Translations under genes and position numbers: made by a program | The notes under the pieces: model-generated | Databases searched by the model: none | What the model was told of the DNA's origin: nothing | The model's input: the letters and a program-made list of their open reading frames with translations, nothing else | Shown: in pieces, positions 1 through 9,868 of the stretch | Layout: every line of letters begins with the position of its first letter | Position numbering within the stretch: the first letter of the stretch is position 1 | Assembly (NCBI RefSeq): GCF_006770285.1 | Contig: NZ_CP017195.1 | Span: 1,488,001-1,552,000, forward strand | Source: Lactococcus paracarnosus | Lineage (GTDB): Bacteria > Bacillota > Bacilli > Lactobacillales > Streptococcaceae | Direction: 5' to 3' | DNA: 64,000 bases

Positions 1-95
1 ATTGGTCATTCTATCACTAAGCAGTAGGCAATCTATTTTATCTTTATTCTATCAAAAAAAAGCAGATTTCTCCACTTTCTACTTATTCTCACTCT

Positions 96-1433
96 TTAAT
101 TTTTGAAAGAATGAATTGGTGCAGGAATATGACCACCTCGTGCGATAAAGGCAGCTGAAGATTCTTTATGGACTGCCATGACAGGTGCTGTACCAAGTAA
201 GCCACCAAATTCGATTTGGTCACCAACTTTACCCTTAGGAATGACACGAACAGCAGTTGTCTTCATATTAATCACACCAATTGCTGCTTCATCAGCAATC
301 ATGGCTGCAATCGTTGTCGCTGGTGTATCGCCTGGAACTGCAATCATATCAAGACCAACGCTACAGATTGCTGTCATCGCTTCAAGCTTCTCTAGGTTAA
401 GCACACCAGCATTAACAGCTGCAATCATCCCTTCATCTTCTGACACAGGGATAAAGGCACCAGATAGACCGCCGACTTGATTACAAGCCATGACGCCACC
501 TTTTTTGACTTGGTCATTTAAAAGAGCAAGTGCTGCCGTTGTACCATGCGTGCCGACCATCTCCAGACCCATTTCTTCTAAAATGCGCGCGACAGAATCG
601 CCAACTGCAGGAGTTGGTGCAAGCGATAGGTCAACAATACCAAACTCGACCCCTAAGCGTTCAGAGGCCATTTTACCAACGAGTTGGCCCATGCGAGTGA
701 CTTTAAAAGCTGTCTTTTTAACAACTTCAGCAACCACATCAAATGACTCCCCACGTACTTTTTCAAGCGCACGTTTGACAACACCTGGTCCAGATACACC
801 AACATTTATCACAACATCTGCTTCACCAACGCCATGAAATGCACCGGCCATAAATGGATTATCTTCTACAGCATTTGCAAAGACGACTAGTTTAGCACAG
901 CTCATATCATCAAGCTTAGCTGCAGCCACGATAATTTCACCCATATCACGGACTGCATCCATGTTAATTCCTGTTTTAGTCGAGCCAACATTAACAGAAC
1001 TACAAACAAAATCAGTCGCGGCTAGCGCTTTTGGCAAAGAATTAATCAGAATCTTATCACCCTTTTGATAGCCTTTTTGCGCGAGTGCTGTAAACCCACC
1101 GATAAAATCAATCCCAATTGCTTTGGCTGCACGATCAAGTGCCAAAGCAAAAGGTGTATAATCAGTTGCATCTGTTGCCGCACCAATAATCGCGATAGGG
1201 GTGACACTGACACGCTTGTTAATGATTGGAATACCAAGTTCATCACCAATCGTATTACCGACTTTCACTAAGTCTTTAGCTTTCGTCGTAATTTTTTGGT
1301 AGATTTTCTCACAGGCACGATCGATATCACTATCGATACAATCGAGTAGAGAAATTCCCATCGTAATCGTCCGAATATCTAAGTTTTCCTCTTCAATCAT
1401 GCGAATTGTTTCAAGAATTTGAGTTTGTTTCAT
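96..1433 (-). CDS. UPF0210 (PFL/DUF711) family protein
   Basis: Protein of 445 residues matching the UPF0210 family over its whole length; the family is widespread in streptococci and clostridia and has no settled biochemical role. Glycine-rich segments such as [15 protein letters not shown] and the C-terminal [13 protein letters not shown] are typical. The ATG is preceded by an AAAGG ribosome site. It lies 141 nt downstream of an ACT-domain gene on the same strand, a pairing I recall from streptococci, so a joint role that includes small-molecule sensing is possible. Identity of the family is secure; function is not known. Confidence 0.9.
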   Translation of the reverse strand: MKQTQILETIRMIEEENLDIRTITMGISLLDCIDSDIDRACEKIYQKITTKAKDLVKVGNTIGDELGIPIINKRVSVTPIAIIGAATDATDYTPFALALDRAAKAIGIDFIGGFTALAQKGYQKGDKILINSLPKALAATDFVCSSVNVGSTKTGINMDAVRDMGEIIVAAAKLDDMSCAKLVVFANAVEDNPFMAGAFHGVGEADVVINVGVSGPGVVKRALEKVRGESFDVVAEVVKKTAFKVTRMGQLVGKMASERLGVEFGIVDLSLAPTPAVGDSVARILEEMGLEMVGTHGTTAALALLNDQVKKGGVMACNQVGGLSGAFIPVSEDEGMIAAVNAGVLNLEKLEAMTAICSVGLDMIAVPGDTPATTIAAMIADEAAIGVINMKTTAVRVIPKGKVGDQIEFGGLLGTAPVMAVHKESSAAFIARGGHIPAPIHSFKN

Positions 1434-1574
1434 GTGGTTACCTTTCTGAACTAGCTAGTCATTAAAACAGATTTATAGCGTGCCAGCAAAAAAAATAATA
1501 CCAGACCAACTATCTGGCAATTATCATTAGCCGTCTAACACGATAAACATGCCTCATCAATAATCAATACCAGC

Positions 1575-1841
1575 TTAAAGCTGATGCATGGCCTCAAAAA
1601 TAGCTTCATTCATGATCTTGATATCAACTTTTAAGGTAGCACCAAACGCTTCTAGATTTGCTTTAATATCCGAAAATGAGCCAGTTTCTTCAACTTCAAC
1701 AACCATATTCATGGTAAAAAAACCATCCATAATCGTTTGTGAGATATCGATAATATTCACATCAAGTTCTGCTAGACGTGTTGAAACACCAGCTACAATA
1801 CCTGTTCTATCTTGTCCAATAACCGTTACAATTGCGCGCAT
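1575..1841 (-). CDS. ACT domain protein (UPF0237)
   Basis: Short protein of 88 residues made of a single ACT domain, beginning with a strand and the GQDRTGIVAGVS ligand-loop type segment. ACT domains bind amino acids or other small ligands and usually regulate a partner. The ATG follows a GAGGAGA ribosome site. It lies just upstream of the UPF0210 gene on the same strand. The divergent prenyltransferase gene starts 96 nt away. No ligand can be named from the sequence. Confidence 0.88.
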   Translation of the reverse strand: MRAIVTVIGQDRTGIVAGVSTRLAELDVNIIDISQTIMDGFFTMNMVVEVEETGSFSDIKANLEAFGATLKVDIKIMNEAIFEAMHQL

Positions 1842-1937
1842 CTGTTCTCCTCATTTTTGTTATAATAGTTAATAAGTATTATATCACAAAACTGGCATAA
1901 TTTTTAGAAAATTTCGTCAGTTAGTAAAGGAACCCCT

Positions 1938-2879
1938 ATGTCTCTTAACACATTTCTTAATTTCACGCGCATTCAGACCCTACCTGCTGCTTTACTGTCC
2001 CCTATAGCAGGTCTAATTTTCTCACTCTACTATTTTAAGAGCTTCCACCTAGCCCCAACACTTCTCTTTTTCATCGGCCTTATCGCCATCAACCTCTTTG
2101 TCAGTGCTTGGAATAATCTGATGGATTATCAAAAAGCACTTGATCCTGAGTATAAGACGCATGAAAATATCTTATCAACACGTCAAATCCCGCCTATCCT
2201 AGCACTAAAAATTTGTCTATCACTACTTGCCATTGATGTGATTGTGGGTGTGGGTGTTGTCCTAACGACAAATATTGCCATTCTTCCTATCGGTGCCCTT
2301 TGCTTTTTAATCGCTATTTTTTATACATTTGGCCCCTTTGCCTTTTCTCGTTTTCCACTCGGTGAAGTATTAGCTGGATTTGCTGAAGGGATTTGCGGCT
2401 TCTTCTTTGGTATTTATATCAATGCCTTCGACAAAGGATTTTTCGTAGCCTTCTTTGATAAGTGGCGCCTCACTTTCACAATCGATTTTGCCATCTTTGT
2501 TCCGATTGTCCTCGTTGGCATCATGTGCTTTTGTATGAATTTCAATGTCATGTTAGCTGATAATATCTGTGATTTAACCCAAGATGAAAAAAATGGTCGC
2601 TTGACCTTGCCACACTATATGGGCATTCCTAAAGCTTTGAAATTATATGTTGCCATGTATAGTTTAGCTAGTCTCACGATTTTGCTTGCAATTATCGTCG
2701 GCATTCTACCCAAAACGGTTTTATTGATGTTAGTCATTGCCCCACTTATCATCAAAAATATCAGGACATTTTTACGCAAACAAGACAAAAGAGAAACTTT
2801 TATTTTATCTGTTAATAATCTAATGCTCTATAATGGCGCCTTAGCAATTACCATGGTAATCGGCTTAATTTTAAGATAA
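1938..2879 (+). CDS. menA: UbiA-family prenyltransferase, probable 1,4-dihydroxy-2-naphthoate polyprenyltransferase
   Basis: Integral membrane protein of 313 residues with about eight or nine hydrophobic helices. The first Asp-rich motif is seen as NLMDYQKALDPEYKTHEN near residue 60 and the second as DNICDLTQDEKNGRLTLP near residue 207; these bind Mg-prenyl diphosphate in the UbiA superfamily. In lactococci MenA attaches the isoprenoid tail in menaquinone synthesis, used in respiration when haem is supplied. No other men gene is nearby, so the substrate is assigned from family resemblance only. Confidence 0.8.
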   Translation: MSLNTFLNFTRIQTLPAALLSPIAGLIFSLYYFKSFHLAPTLLFFIGLIAINLFVSAWNNLMDYQKALDPEYKTHENILSTRQIPPILALKICLSLLAIDVIVGVGVVLTTNIAILPIGALCFLIAIFYTFGPFAFSRFPLGEVLAGFAEGICGFFFGIYINAFDKGFFVAFFDKWRLTFTIDFAIFVPIVLVGIMCFCMNFNVMLADNICDLTQDEKNGRLTLPHYMGIPKALKLYVAMYSLASLTILLAIIVGILPKTVLLMLVIAPLIIKNIRTFLRKQDKRETFILSVNNLMLYNGALAITMVIGLILR

Positions 2880-2900
2880 CTGTCTTTAGGCAGTTTTTTT
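2879..2900 (+). terminator. Rho-independent terminator after menA-like gene
   Basis: A 6-bp stem (ACTGTC/GGCAGT, one G-T pair) with loop TTTA is followed by seven T residues. The stem starts inside the stop codon of the prenyltransferase gene. Confidence 0.6.
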
Positions 2901-3028
2901 AATGCTGATTTGACAGGTCATCGTGACACATATCTTCTACAAAGTGGTAGAATGAGGGTGAAATCAACCTAAGTTAATTTTGTATAGCAACTTGATTAAC
3001 TAATTTATATACGAAAGCAGGCTTATTT

Positions 3029-4012
3029 ATGTGCACATCATTGACCTATCAAACAGAAGCAAACGACCTTTTTCTTGCTAGGACCATGGATTTTTCTCAG
3101 GTTTTAGATGGACGTCCTGTATTTTTACCACGACAATTTAATTTCCAAACGAATTTCAGTGGCAAGCAAACGACTCAATATGCTATCATGGGAGCAGGTG
3201 CAAGTTATGAAGATGAGATCGTGATTGCTGATGGCTTTAACGAACATGGTTTGGCCATAGCCGAACTATATTTTGCAAATGAGATCGTCTTAGAAAAACT
3301 CCCACTCGCAGGTAAGCTTAATCTGGCACCACATGAATTGATTACCTATCTGCTGGGTAATTTTGCAACCCTATCTGAAATAGCAGAAAAGATAGCTGAC
3401 ATCGCCCTGGTCATCCCTGATAATGGTGCACCAACACTACCCTTACACTACATCTTAACAGATAAGACTGGGCAAGCAGCGGTCATCGAAGCACGAGGTG
3501 GTGACTTAACGCTCATCGATAACCCCGTTGGTGTGATGACAAATACACCAAACTTAGACTGGCATATCAAAAATTTAAATAATTATTTACACATCCAACC
3601 ACAAGCATTTCCAGATAAACAGTTCAATCATGTGACAGCATCACAATTCAGTCAAGGCACTGGCACTCAAGGGCTACCCGGATCTTACACACCACCAGAT
3701 CGCTTTGTCCGTGCAGCGTTTGGCCGTCAATACTTACCTGCGGCTACTACGATTAATCAAGCAGTTACAAATATCTTACATATCCTAGGCATGGTATCAG
3801 TACCAAAAGGCTTAAATATCCCCTCTACTGGTGTCTCAGATTATACTCAGTACACTGGCATCATGAGTACAACCGAAAAAGCCTACTATATGACCACTTA
3901 TGATAATCCGACTGTTTATCGTATGGCCATGACCGATGATATGATCCACAACAGACACGAAGTCAAATGGTTTGATTTGCCGTTTGACCCACAGGTTGTT
4001 GACCTCTACTGA
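3029..4012 (+). CDS. Choloylglycine hydrolase family amidase (penicillin V acylase / bile salt hydrolase-like)
   Basis: Ntn-hydrolase of 327 residues starting MCTS, so that Cys2 becomes the catalytic N-terminal nucleophile after Met removal. Other family positions are visible: Arg18 and Asp21 in LARTMD, an Asn pair in TNTPN at residues 171-175, and Arg225 in PPDRF. Such enzymes hydrolyse amide bonds of conjugated bile salts, penicillin V or acyl-homoserine lactones. No signal peptide, so it is probably cytoplasmic. Substrate cannot be decided here; family is secure. Single-gene unit closed by a strong terminator. Confidence 0.88.
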   Translation: MCTSLTYQTEANDLFLARTMDFSQVLDGRPVFLPRQFNFQTNFSGKQTTQYAIMGAGASYEDEIVIADGFNEHGLAIAELYFANEIVLEKLPLAGKLNLAPHELITYLLGNFATLSEIAEKIADIALVIPDNGAPTLPLHYILTDKTGQAAVIEARGGDLTLIDNPVGVMTNTPNLDWHIKNLNNYLHIQPQAFPDKQFNHVTASQFSQGTGTQGLPGSYTPPDRFVRAAFGRQYLPAATTINQAVTNILHILGMVSVPKGLNIPSTGVSDYTQYTGIMSTTEKAYYMTTYDNPTVYRMAMTDDMIHNRHEVKWFDLPFDPQVVDLY

Positions 4013-4050
4013 TTCATATATTTAACCCCTACAATCATACGAATTCATTA

Positions 4051-4087
4051 TAAAAGCACGGCATCTAAAAAGATGTCGTGCTTTTAT
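4051..4087. terminator. Bidirectional terminator
   Basis: Long stem TAAAAGCACGGCATCT / AGATGTCGTGCTTTTA (one G-T pair) around a short A-rich loop, with A and T tracts on both sides. It can end both the amidase gene on the plus strand and the FAD protein gene on the minus strand. Confidence 0.9.
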
Positions 4088-4113
4088 AATCAACTCAAGT
4101 TTGTTTCATATAC

Positions 4114-5715
4114 TCACCCTTGGGCAGGCGCAAACTGACTGATTAAGGCTTCGGCACATTTGAGGCCGTCGATAGCTGCTGAGACGATGCCGCCTGCGAA
4201 TCCAGCACCTTCTCCACTTGGGTAGATGCCTGTTGTGGACTCTGATTGGAAGTTTGCTTCATCCCGATTAATTCTAAGAGGTGAAGATGAGCGTGATTCC
4301 ACGCCAGTCATGACCGCATCTGACATGGCAAAGCCATGCATTTTTTTATCCAGACCTACCAATGCGTCTTTAAGCGCATCTGAGATATAGTCTGGAAATA
4401 GGGCTGTCAAATCAGTTGGCATGACGCCTAAAGAATAACTAGGGGTAACACTGCCCATTGCCGTTGACGGTTGTCCCTTTAGAAAATCGCCGACTAACTG
4501 TGCTGGCGCCTGATAAGTACTGCCACCAAGTTCATAGGCTTTCTTTTCAAGCGCTCTTTGGAAATCGATACCTGCCAGTGGATGCTCACTCCCAAAGTCT
4601 TCAGGAAAGACTTGTACTAAAAGCCCACTGTTAGCATTATGTTGGTCTCTGGCATGTTCACTCATACCATTTGTCACGAGATGACCTGCTTCGGAAGCAG
4701 AGGCAACGACAAGCCCTCCTGGGCACATACAAAATGTATACACACCTCGACCGTTTTTAGCTTTATGGGTCAAGCGATACTCTGCTGCACCCAATCTTGG
4801 ATGGCCTGCAAATTCCTTATACTGTGCCTTGTCGATGACTGTCTGGGGATGTTCCACTCGGACACCTACAGCGAATGGTTTTGCTGTCATCTTGACCCCA
4901 TCACGATAGAGCTCACCAAAGGTATCTCTTGCACTATGACCAATCGCTAAAATCGCCTGTTGTGCCTGAATAAACTCACCAGAAGTCAATGTCAGCCCTT
5001 CCAGTTTGTTATCCTTGATTTCAACATGGTTGACTTGGGTATTAAATCTGACCTCACCACCTAGTGAGATGATTTCTTTTCGGATATTTTTAACGATATC
5101 ACGCAGCAAATCTGTCCCAACATGGGGGTGTGCTTTATAAAGAATTTCCTCAGGTGCACCTGCATTAACAAATTCTGACAGGACTTTTCTCCCCCGTAAA
5201 TCCTTAACACGACTGGTCAATTTACCATCTGAAAAGGTCCCTGCGCCACCTTCTCCAAACTGGACGTTTGAGTGAGGATTTAATTTGCCTGCTTCCCAGA
5301 AGTCATCGATTGACTTCACACGTTCATCGACAGCTTCACCACGTTCTAGGACAAGTGGCTTGTAGCCCATTTGTGCGAGCAAGAGTGCGGCGTACATGCC
5401 TGCTGGTCCAAAGCCAATCACAACAGGTCTATGTGCGAGTTTCGTCGTGCCCATCTGAGGGTTTTTATAGGTTAGATCTGGTGTCATGGCAACATTTTTA
5501 AATTTACCCGTTAAAAAACGACTTTCATCTGCCACACGAATATCTACCGTGTAGATAAAGTTAATTTCACCACGTTTTCTGGCATCAATAGACTCTTTGT
5601 AAATCCTGAAAGTAAGGATATCAACAGGCTTAATTTTGAGTTTTTTAGCAACTTGCGCTTTAACGGCTGCTAGGTCGTCCTGGATAGATAATTTGATTTG
5701 TGTAATTCTAAGCAT
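4114..5715 (-). CDS. NAD(P)/FAD-dependent oxidoreductase of the large uncharacterised dehydrogenase family
   Basis: Protein of 533 residues. An N-terminal domain of about 90 residues precedes the Rossmann FAD-binding segment VVIGFGPAGMYAALLLAQMG (about residues 98-117) and its partner LERGE. C-terminal GIYPSGEGAGFAGGIVSAA is the second FAD motif. The family is common in Firmicutes and usually annotated as FAD-dependent dehydrogenase; the substrate is not established. It stands alone between two terminators. Family assignment is secure, reaction unknown. Confidence 0.87.
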   Translation of the reverse strand: MLRITQIKLSIQDDLAAVKAQVAKKLKIKPVDILTFRIYKESIDARKRGEINFIYTVDIRVADESRFLTGKFKNVAMTPDLTYKNPQMGTTKLAHRPVVIGFGPAGMYAALLLAQMGYKPLVLERGEAVDERVKSIDDFWEAGKLNPHSNVQFGEGGAGTFSDGKLTSRVKDLRGRKVLSEFVNAGAPEEILYKAHPHVGTDLLRDIVKNIRKEIISLGGEVRFNTQVNHVEIKDNKLEGLTLTSGEFIQAQQAILAIGHSARDTFGELYRDGVKMTAKPFAVGVRVEHPQTVIDKAQYKEFAGHPRLGAAEYRLTHKAKNGRGVYTFCMCPGGLVVASASEAGHLVTNGMSEHARDQHNANSGLLVQVFPEDFGSEHPLAGIDFQRALEKKAYELGGSTYQAPAQLVGDFLKGQPSTAMGSVTPSYSLGVMPTDLTALFPDYISDALKDALVGLDKKMHGFAMSDAVMTGVESRSSSPLRINRDEANFQSESTTGIYPSGEGAGFAGGIVSAAIDGLKCAEALISQFAPAQG

Positions 5716-5911
5716 GAGTCTCTTTTCGTTGACTTTGTAATGGATAGGTCATCACGACTGGACTGTGGTGACTTAATTGTGGTGACTGGATTAAGATACA
5801 TGAGGCATTATCAGCACCATGAGGTGCGCTATCATTTTATTATACTAAAATTATCAGTATTAGGCGAGATGCTATCATCTAGTGACTGATAAAGATTAAC
5901 TAGAGTAAGGC

Positions 5912-5938
5912 AAAAAAAAACGCGTCATCGCGTTTTTA
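5912..5938 (-). terminator. Terminator of the fab/acc operon
   Basis: On the minus strand AAAACGCG, loop ATGA, CGCGTTTT, then a run of T. The stem overlaps the accA stop codon, so the operon ends tightly. Confidence 0.85.
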
Positions 5939-6694
5939 ATATTTTCTAAACCGTTGGTAACGTGCTTCGACTAGATCTTCTATCGTCATACTTGTTAACG
6001 CGTCAAGTTCCGTAATCAAGGCAGCTTTCAGTAAGGCAATCGTATCTTCCTCTGGAATAATCTTATCGATGACACCATTCGCAAGTAAGTCTTTTGACGT
6101 GATTTTCAATAACTCAGCTGCTTCAGGTGCTCGTGATGAATCCTTCCAAAGAATCGTTGCGAAGCCTTCTGGTGATAAGATGCTGTACATGGTATTTTCT
6201 AGCATCCAAACACGGTCAGCAACTGCTAGGGCAAGTGCTCCACCAGAACCACCCTCACCATTAATAATAGCGATAACGGGCACTTTTAGGTCACTCATCT
6301 CAAGTAAATTTCTTGCGATTGCTTCACCCTGACCACGCTCCTCAGCGCCAGAACCTGGAAAGGCACCAGCTGTATTGATAAAGGTGATAACGGGTCTACC
6401 AAATTTTTCAGCCTGCTTCATTAAGCGCAGTGCCTTACGGTAACCTTCAGGATGTGGTTGACCAAAATTACGATCCAGATTATCTTGTAGGCTTTTACCT
6501 TTTTGAATCCCGACAATCGTCACCGGACGACCAGCAAGACTAGCAATCCCACCAAGGATGGCGCCATCATCTCTGAAATTACGATCCCCATGAAACTCGA
6601 TAAAGTCATCAAAAACTTTTTTTGCATAGTCAAGCGTTGTCAACCGGTCTTGACTTCTCGCGAGTTGCACAATTCTATTTGCACTATCAGGCAT
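5936..6694 (-). CDS. accA: Acetyl-CoA carboxylase, carboxyltransferase subunit alpha
   Basis: Subunit of 252 residues; with AccD it moves CO2 from carboxybiotin to acetyl-CoA to make malonyl-CoA. Crotonase-fold motifs are visible: [17 protein letters not shown] and [17 protein letters not shown] form oxyanion and CoA-binding segments. It is the short streptococcal form without a long N-terminal extension. Its start overlaps the accD stop by 8 nt, indicating translational coupling and equal output. Last gene of the fab operon. Confidence 0.96.
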   Translation of the reverse strand: MPDSANRIVQLARSQDRLTTLDYAKKVFDDFIEFHGDRNFRDDGAILGGIASLAGRPVTIVGIQKGKSLQDNLDRNFGQPHPEGYRKALRLMKQAEKFGRPVITFINTAGAFPGSGAEERGQGEAIARNLLEMSDLKVPVIAIINGEGGSGGALALAVADRVWMLENTMYSILSPEGFATILWKDSSRAPEAAELLKITSKDLLANGVIDKIIPEEDTIALLKAALITELDALTSMTIEDLVEARYQRFRKY

Positions 6695-7571
6695 TTTCTT
6701 GTCCCCCTTTAGTATCCTTGCTATGGAGTTTCAAAATTTGACCAATAACAGCTGGTAATGCCGTACGCTTGACAATTTTATCGACAAAACCATGTTCCTT
6801 CAAAAATTCTGCTTTTTGGAAATCTTCTGGTAAATCTTCCCTTACTGTTTGCTCAATCACCCGGCGACCTGCAAACCCAATCATAGTTTGTGGTTCAGCT
6901 AGTATGATATCCCCTAGCATGGCAAATGATGCTGTTACACCGCCAGTCGTTGGGTCAGTCAAGATGGTCAGGTACAACAAGCCAGCATTGCTATGGCGTT
7001 TTACAGCGGCTGATATCTTAGCCATCTGCATCAAACTCATAATGCCTTCTTGCATCCTGGCACCACCTGATGCTGTGAAGATGACCACTGGGAGTTTTTC
7101 GTCAGTTGCATACTCAAACAATCTCGTGATTTTTTCACCAACAACTGTTCCCATAGATGCCATGATAAAACTAGAATCCATGATGGCAAGTGCTGTTTTA
7201 TGACCCTGAATCGTCGCAACACCTGTTAAAACAGCCTCATCAAGGCCTGTTTTAGCCTTGGTAGCAGCTAACTTATCCAGATAACCTGGAAATTGCAATG
7301 GATCTTCCGAGTCAATCCCCGTGAAAAATTCTGTAAACGTATCTGCATCCGCAACAAGGCTAAGCCGATCCATGGCTGAAATTCTGAAATTATAGGCACA
7401 GAAAGGACAAACTTTTTCTACACCCAAATCCTTGGTATAAATCGTATGTTTACAACTGGGACATTTGGCAAAAAGCTCATCTGGTACTTCTGGTAGCGTA
7501 CTTTTATCACCACTTCTCGATCTATTTGGATTGATGCGAATATATTTACTTTTTTTATTAAATAAAGCCAT
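6687..7571 (-). CDS. accD: Acetyl-CoA carboxylase, carboxyltransferase subunit beta
   Basis: Subunit of 294 residues with the N-terminal four-cysteine zinc ribbon (CPSC at about 36-39 and CPFC at about 56-59) typical of AccD, followed by the carboxyltransferase fold with [10 protein letters not shown] and [14 protein letters not shown]. Partner of AccA. It lies 9 nt downstream of accC and overlaps accA, in the order accB-fabZ-accC-accD-accA known from streptococci. Confidence 0.96.
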   Translation of the reverse strand: MALFNKKSKYIRINPNRSRSGDKSTLPEVPDELFAKCPSCKHTIYTKDLGVEKVCPFCAYNFRISAMDRLSLVADADTFTEFFTGIDSEDPLQFPGYLDKLAATKAKTGLDEAVLTGVATIQGHKTALAIMDSSFIMASMGTVVGEKITRLFEYATDEKLPVVIFTASGGARMQEGIMSLMQMAKISAAVKRHSNAGLLYLTILTDPTTGGVTASFAMLGDIILAEPQTMIGFAGRRVIEQTVREDLPEDFQKAEFLKEHGFVDKIVKRTALPAVIGQILKLHSKDTKGGQENA

Positions 7572-7580
7572 AATCTATTT

Positions 7581-8951
7581 TCAATCCTCTTTTTTCAAAT
7601 AATCCGGTAAGAATACTTCTCCTAGAAAGGCAGTATCATAATCTCCTGCAATCACATGACGATCAGAAATTAAGTCCAACTGGAATTCTGCATTGGTATG
7701 TACACCTTCAACTTCAAGTTCGAAAAGTGCACGCTGCATCTTCATCAAAGCTTCAAAACGATTTTCACCATGAACGATGACTTTTGCAATCATGCTATCA
7801 TAATAGGGTGGGATCGTATAGCCTTGATACATGGCAGAGTCGACACGAAGACCTACACCACCAGATGGTAGGTATAAATCTGTAATTTTACCCGGACTCG
7901 GTGCAAAGTTAAATTTAGGATTTTCCGCATTAATCCGACACTCAATAGCATGACCCTTGATTTTAATATCATCTTGGGTAAACCCTAATGCTTCACCTGC
8001 TGCAATCTTGATTTGGTTTTTGACAATGTCTACGCCAGTCACAAATTCAGTTACAGGGTGTTCTACTTGGATACGCGTATTCATTTCCATGAAATAAAAC
8101 TTGCCCGATGCTTCATCAAGTAGAAATTCAATCGTACCCGCATTTTCATAGCCAACATGTTTAGCCGCTGCTACTGCAGCTGCACCAATTTCAGCACGTA
8201 ATGATTGCCCAATCGCAATAGATGGCGCTTCTTCAAGCACTTTCTGGTTATTGCGTTGTAGCGAGCAATCCCGTTCACCAAGATGCACAACATGCCCAAA
8301 CTCATCAGCCAAAATCTGTACTTCGATATGACGTGCAGGATAAATGACACGTTCCATATACATGGCACCATTACCAAAGGCTGCTTGAGCTTCGGCTTGG
8401 GCAGATGAGAAATTCGGCAGTAATTCATCTTGAGAATTAACCTTACGAATCCCTTTTCCGCCACCACCAGCTGATGCTTTGAGCATGACAGGATAGCCTA
8501 TTTTTTGCGCCACTTCAAGTGCTTGTGTCGCATCATAAACTTCTCCATCTGACCCTGGAATAACAGGGACATTAGCCGCAAGCATTTGCGCACGGGCATT
8601 GATTTTATCACCCATCGTATCCATAACAAGCGCTGATGGTCCGATAAATTTAACACCGACTTCTTCACATAGGTTAGCAAATTTTGAATTTTCACTCAAA
8701 AATCCAAATCCTGGATGAATAGCTTCCGCCCCTAAAGTAACTGCAGCAGAAATAATCTGGTGCATATTTAGGTATGATTCCGTAGCTTTAGCAGGTCCGA
8801 TACAAACAGCTTCATCTGCGATCAGCGTATGTAGTGCATTGCGATCTGCTTCTGAATAAACAGCGACTGTTTGTATGCCTAATTCACGTGCCGCACGGAT
8901 AATCCGTACAGCTATTTCACCACGATTGGCGATTAATATTTTTTTAAACAT
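7581..8951 (-). CDS. accC: Acetyl-CoA carboxylase, biotin carboxylase subunit
   Basis: ATP-grasp enzyme of 456 residues that carboxylates biotin on AccB. It starts MFKKILIANRGEIAVRIIRA, the family signature, with the glycine-rich ATP loop KASAGGGGKGIRKV near residue 160 and the catalytic region FMEMNTRIQVEHPVTE near residue 290. Normal length. It follows fabZ by 16 nt and precedes accD by 9 nt. Confidence 0.97.
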   Translation of the reverse strand: MFKKILIANRGEIAVRIIRAARELGIQTVAVYSEADRNALHTLIADEAVCIGPAKATESYLNMHQIISAAVTLGAEAIHPGFGFLSENSKFANLCEEVGVKFIGPSALVMDTMGDKINARAQMLAANVPVIPGSDGEVYDATQALEVAQKIGYPVMLKASAGGGGKGIRKVNSQDELLPNFSSAQAEAQAAFGNGAMYMERVIYPARHIEVQILADEFGHVVHLGERDCSLQRNNQKVLEEAPSIAIGQSLRAEIGAAAVAAAKHVGYENAGTIEFLLDEASGKFYFMEMNTRIQVEHPVTEFVTGVDIVKNQIKIAAGEALGFTQDDIKIKGHAIECRINAENPKFNFAPSPGKITDLYLPSGGVGLRVDSAMYQGYTIPPYYDSMIAKVIVHGENRFEALMKMQRALFELEVEGVHTNAEFQLDLISDRHVIAGDYDTAFLGEVFLPDYLKKED

Positions 8952-8967
8952 TTAAGTACCCTTTAAC

Positions 8968-9390
8968 TTACTCGCCAATAGCAAAAGTCAATGTCCCTTT
9001 TGCTGCCAACTTACCGTCAACTGTTGCTTTTGCTTCCACAACAGCAATTGGTCCGCGACGTTTGATAAATTTAGCATGTAGGATGAGTTGATCACCCGGC
9101 ACAACCTGCTTCTTAAATTTCACACCGTCCATACCCGCATAAAAGACTAATTTACCTTTATTTTCAGGTCTTGATAGCTCTAAAACGCCTGCTGCCTGAG
9201 CCAAAGCTTCCATGATCAAAACACCAGGCATCACAGGATGCTCTGGAAAATGACCATTGAAAAAGGGTTCATTAATCGTCACATTTTTCAAGGCTGTAAT
9301 CTCGTCTTCTGAATGTTCCAGCACGCGATCGACAAGTAGCATCGGGTAGCGATGTGGCAAGGCGTCTTTTATTTGGTTAATATCAATCAT
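8968..9390 (-). CDS. fabZ: 3-hydroxyacyl-ACP dehydratase
   Basis: Hot-dog fold dehydratase of 140 residues; catalytic His47 in [14 protein letters not shown] and Glu61 in MEALAQ are present. It removes water from 3-hydroxyacyl-ACP. No fabM is present beside fabT, so the double-bond isomerisation for unsaturated chains may be done by this enzyme, as reported for a lactococcal FabZ, or by a gene elsewhere; that is inference. Its ATG overlaps the accB stop by 4 nt. Confidence 0.95.
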   Translation of the reverse strand: MIDINQIKDALPHRYPMLLVDRVLEHSEDEITALKNVTINEPFFNGHFPEHPVMPGVLIMEALAQAAGVLELSRPENKGKLVFYAGMDGVKFKKQVVPGDQLILHAKFIKRRGPIAVVEAKATVDGKLAAKGTLTFAIGE

Positions 9391-9863
9391 TTGATGCGGA
9401 CCAATTCCTCTCCATACTCAACCATAGCTTCAGCTGATACGAGCACTTCTGTAACGATGCCATCATGCGGTGCTGGAATCTCGTTCATCACTTTCATCGC
9501 CTCAATAATCAGTAAGGTTTGCCCTTTTTTCACTGAATCACCGACGCTAACAAAATCTGATTTATCAGGTGCTGGTTTAAGATAGGCAACACCTACAAGC
9601 GGACTTGTAACGACCTCACCTTCAGCAAGGCTAACAGCTTCGCTTGGTGCTGCTGTTGCAGCAACAGCTGGCGTAGTTTCAGAAACAGCTTGAGACAACT
9701 CAGCAGCCACTACAGGCGCACTAGGTGCTAGGGGTGCGACTGGCACACCGTTATTTTTAGAGAAAGACAAGTTAAATTCTGACGTGGCATAAGAAAATTC
9801 ACGTAAGCTTGAGCCATCAAACTGTGACATCAAGTCTTTTACTTCATTGATTTGGATAGACAT
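9387..9863 (-). CDS. accB: Biotin carboxyl carrier protein of acetyl-CoA carboxylase
   Basis: Carrier of 158 residues: N-terminal helix, Ala/Pro-rich flexible linker at about residues 41-80, and C-terminal biotinyl domain with EAMKVMNEI, where Lys124 is biotinylated. I start it at MSIQINEV (9863), because the upstream reading-frame extension runs into the end of fabF and lacks family similarity. Gap to fabF is 5 nt. Confidence 0.93.
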   Translation of the reverse strand: MSIQINEVKDLMSQFDGSSLREFSYATSEFNLSFSKNNGVPVAPLAPSAPVVAAELSQAVSETTPAVAATAAPSEAVSLAEGEVVTSPLVGVAYLKPAPDKSDFVSVGDSVKKGQTLLIIEAMKVMNEIPAPHDGIVTEVLVSAEAMVEYGEELVRIK

Positions 9864-9868
9864 TTTGC

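Noticed and set aside
178-837. Plus-strand open frames opposite the UPF0210 gene
   Set aside because: Low-complexity Ser/Thr/Ile-rich shadows of a clear gene, without ribosome sites.
5764-5787. TGTGGTGACT repeated twice, 14 nt apart
   Set aside because: Only two copies, with no link to a promoter or gene; likely chance or slippage.
4639-5889. Plus-strand frames opposite the FAD protein
   Set aside because: Cys/His/Ser-rich shadow composition and no family resemblance.
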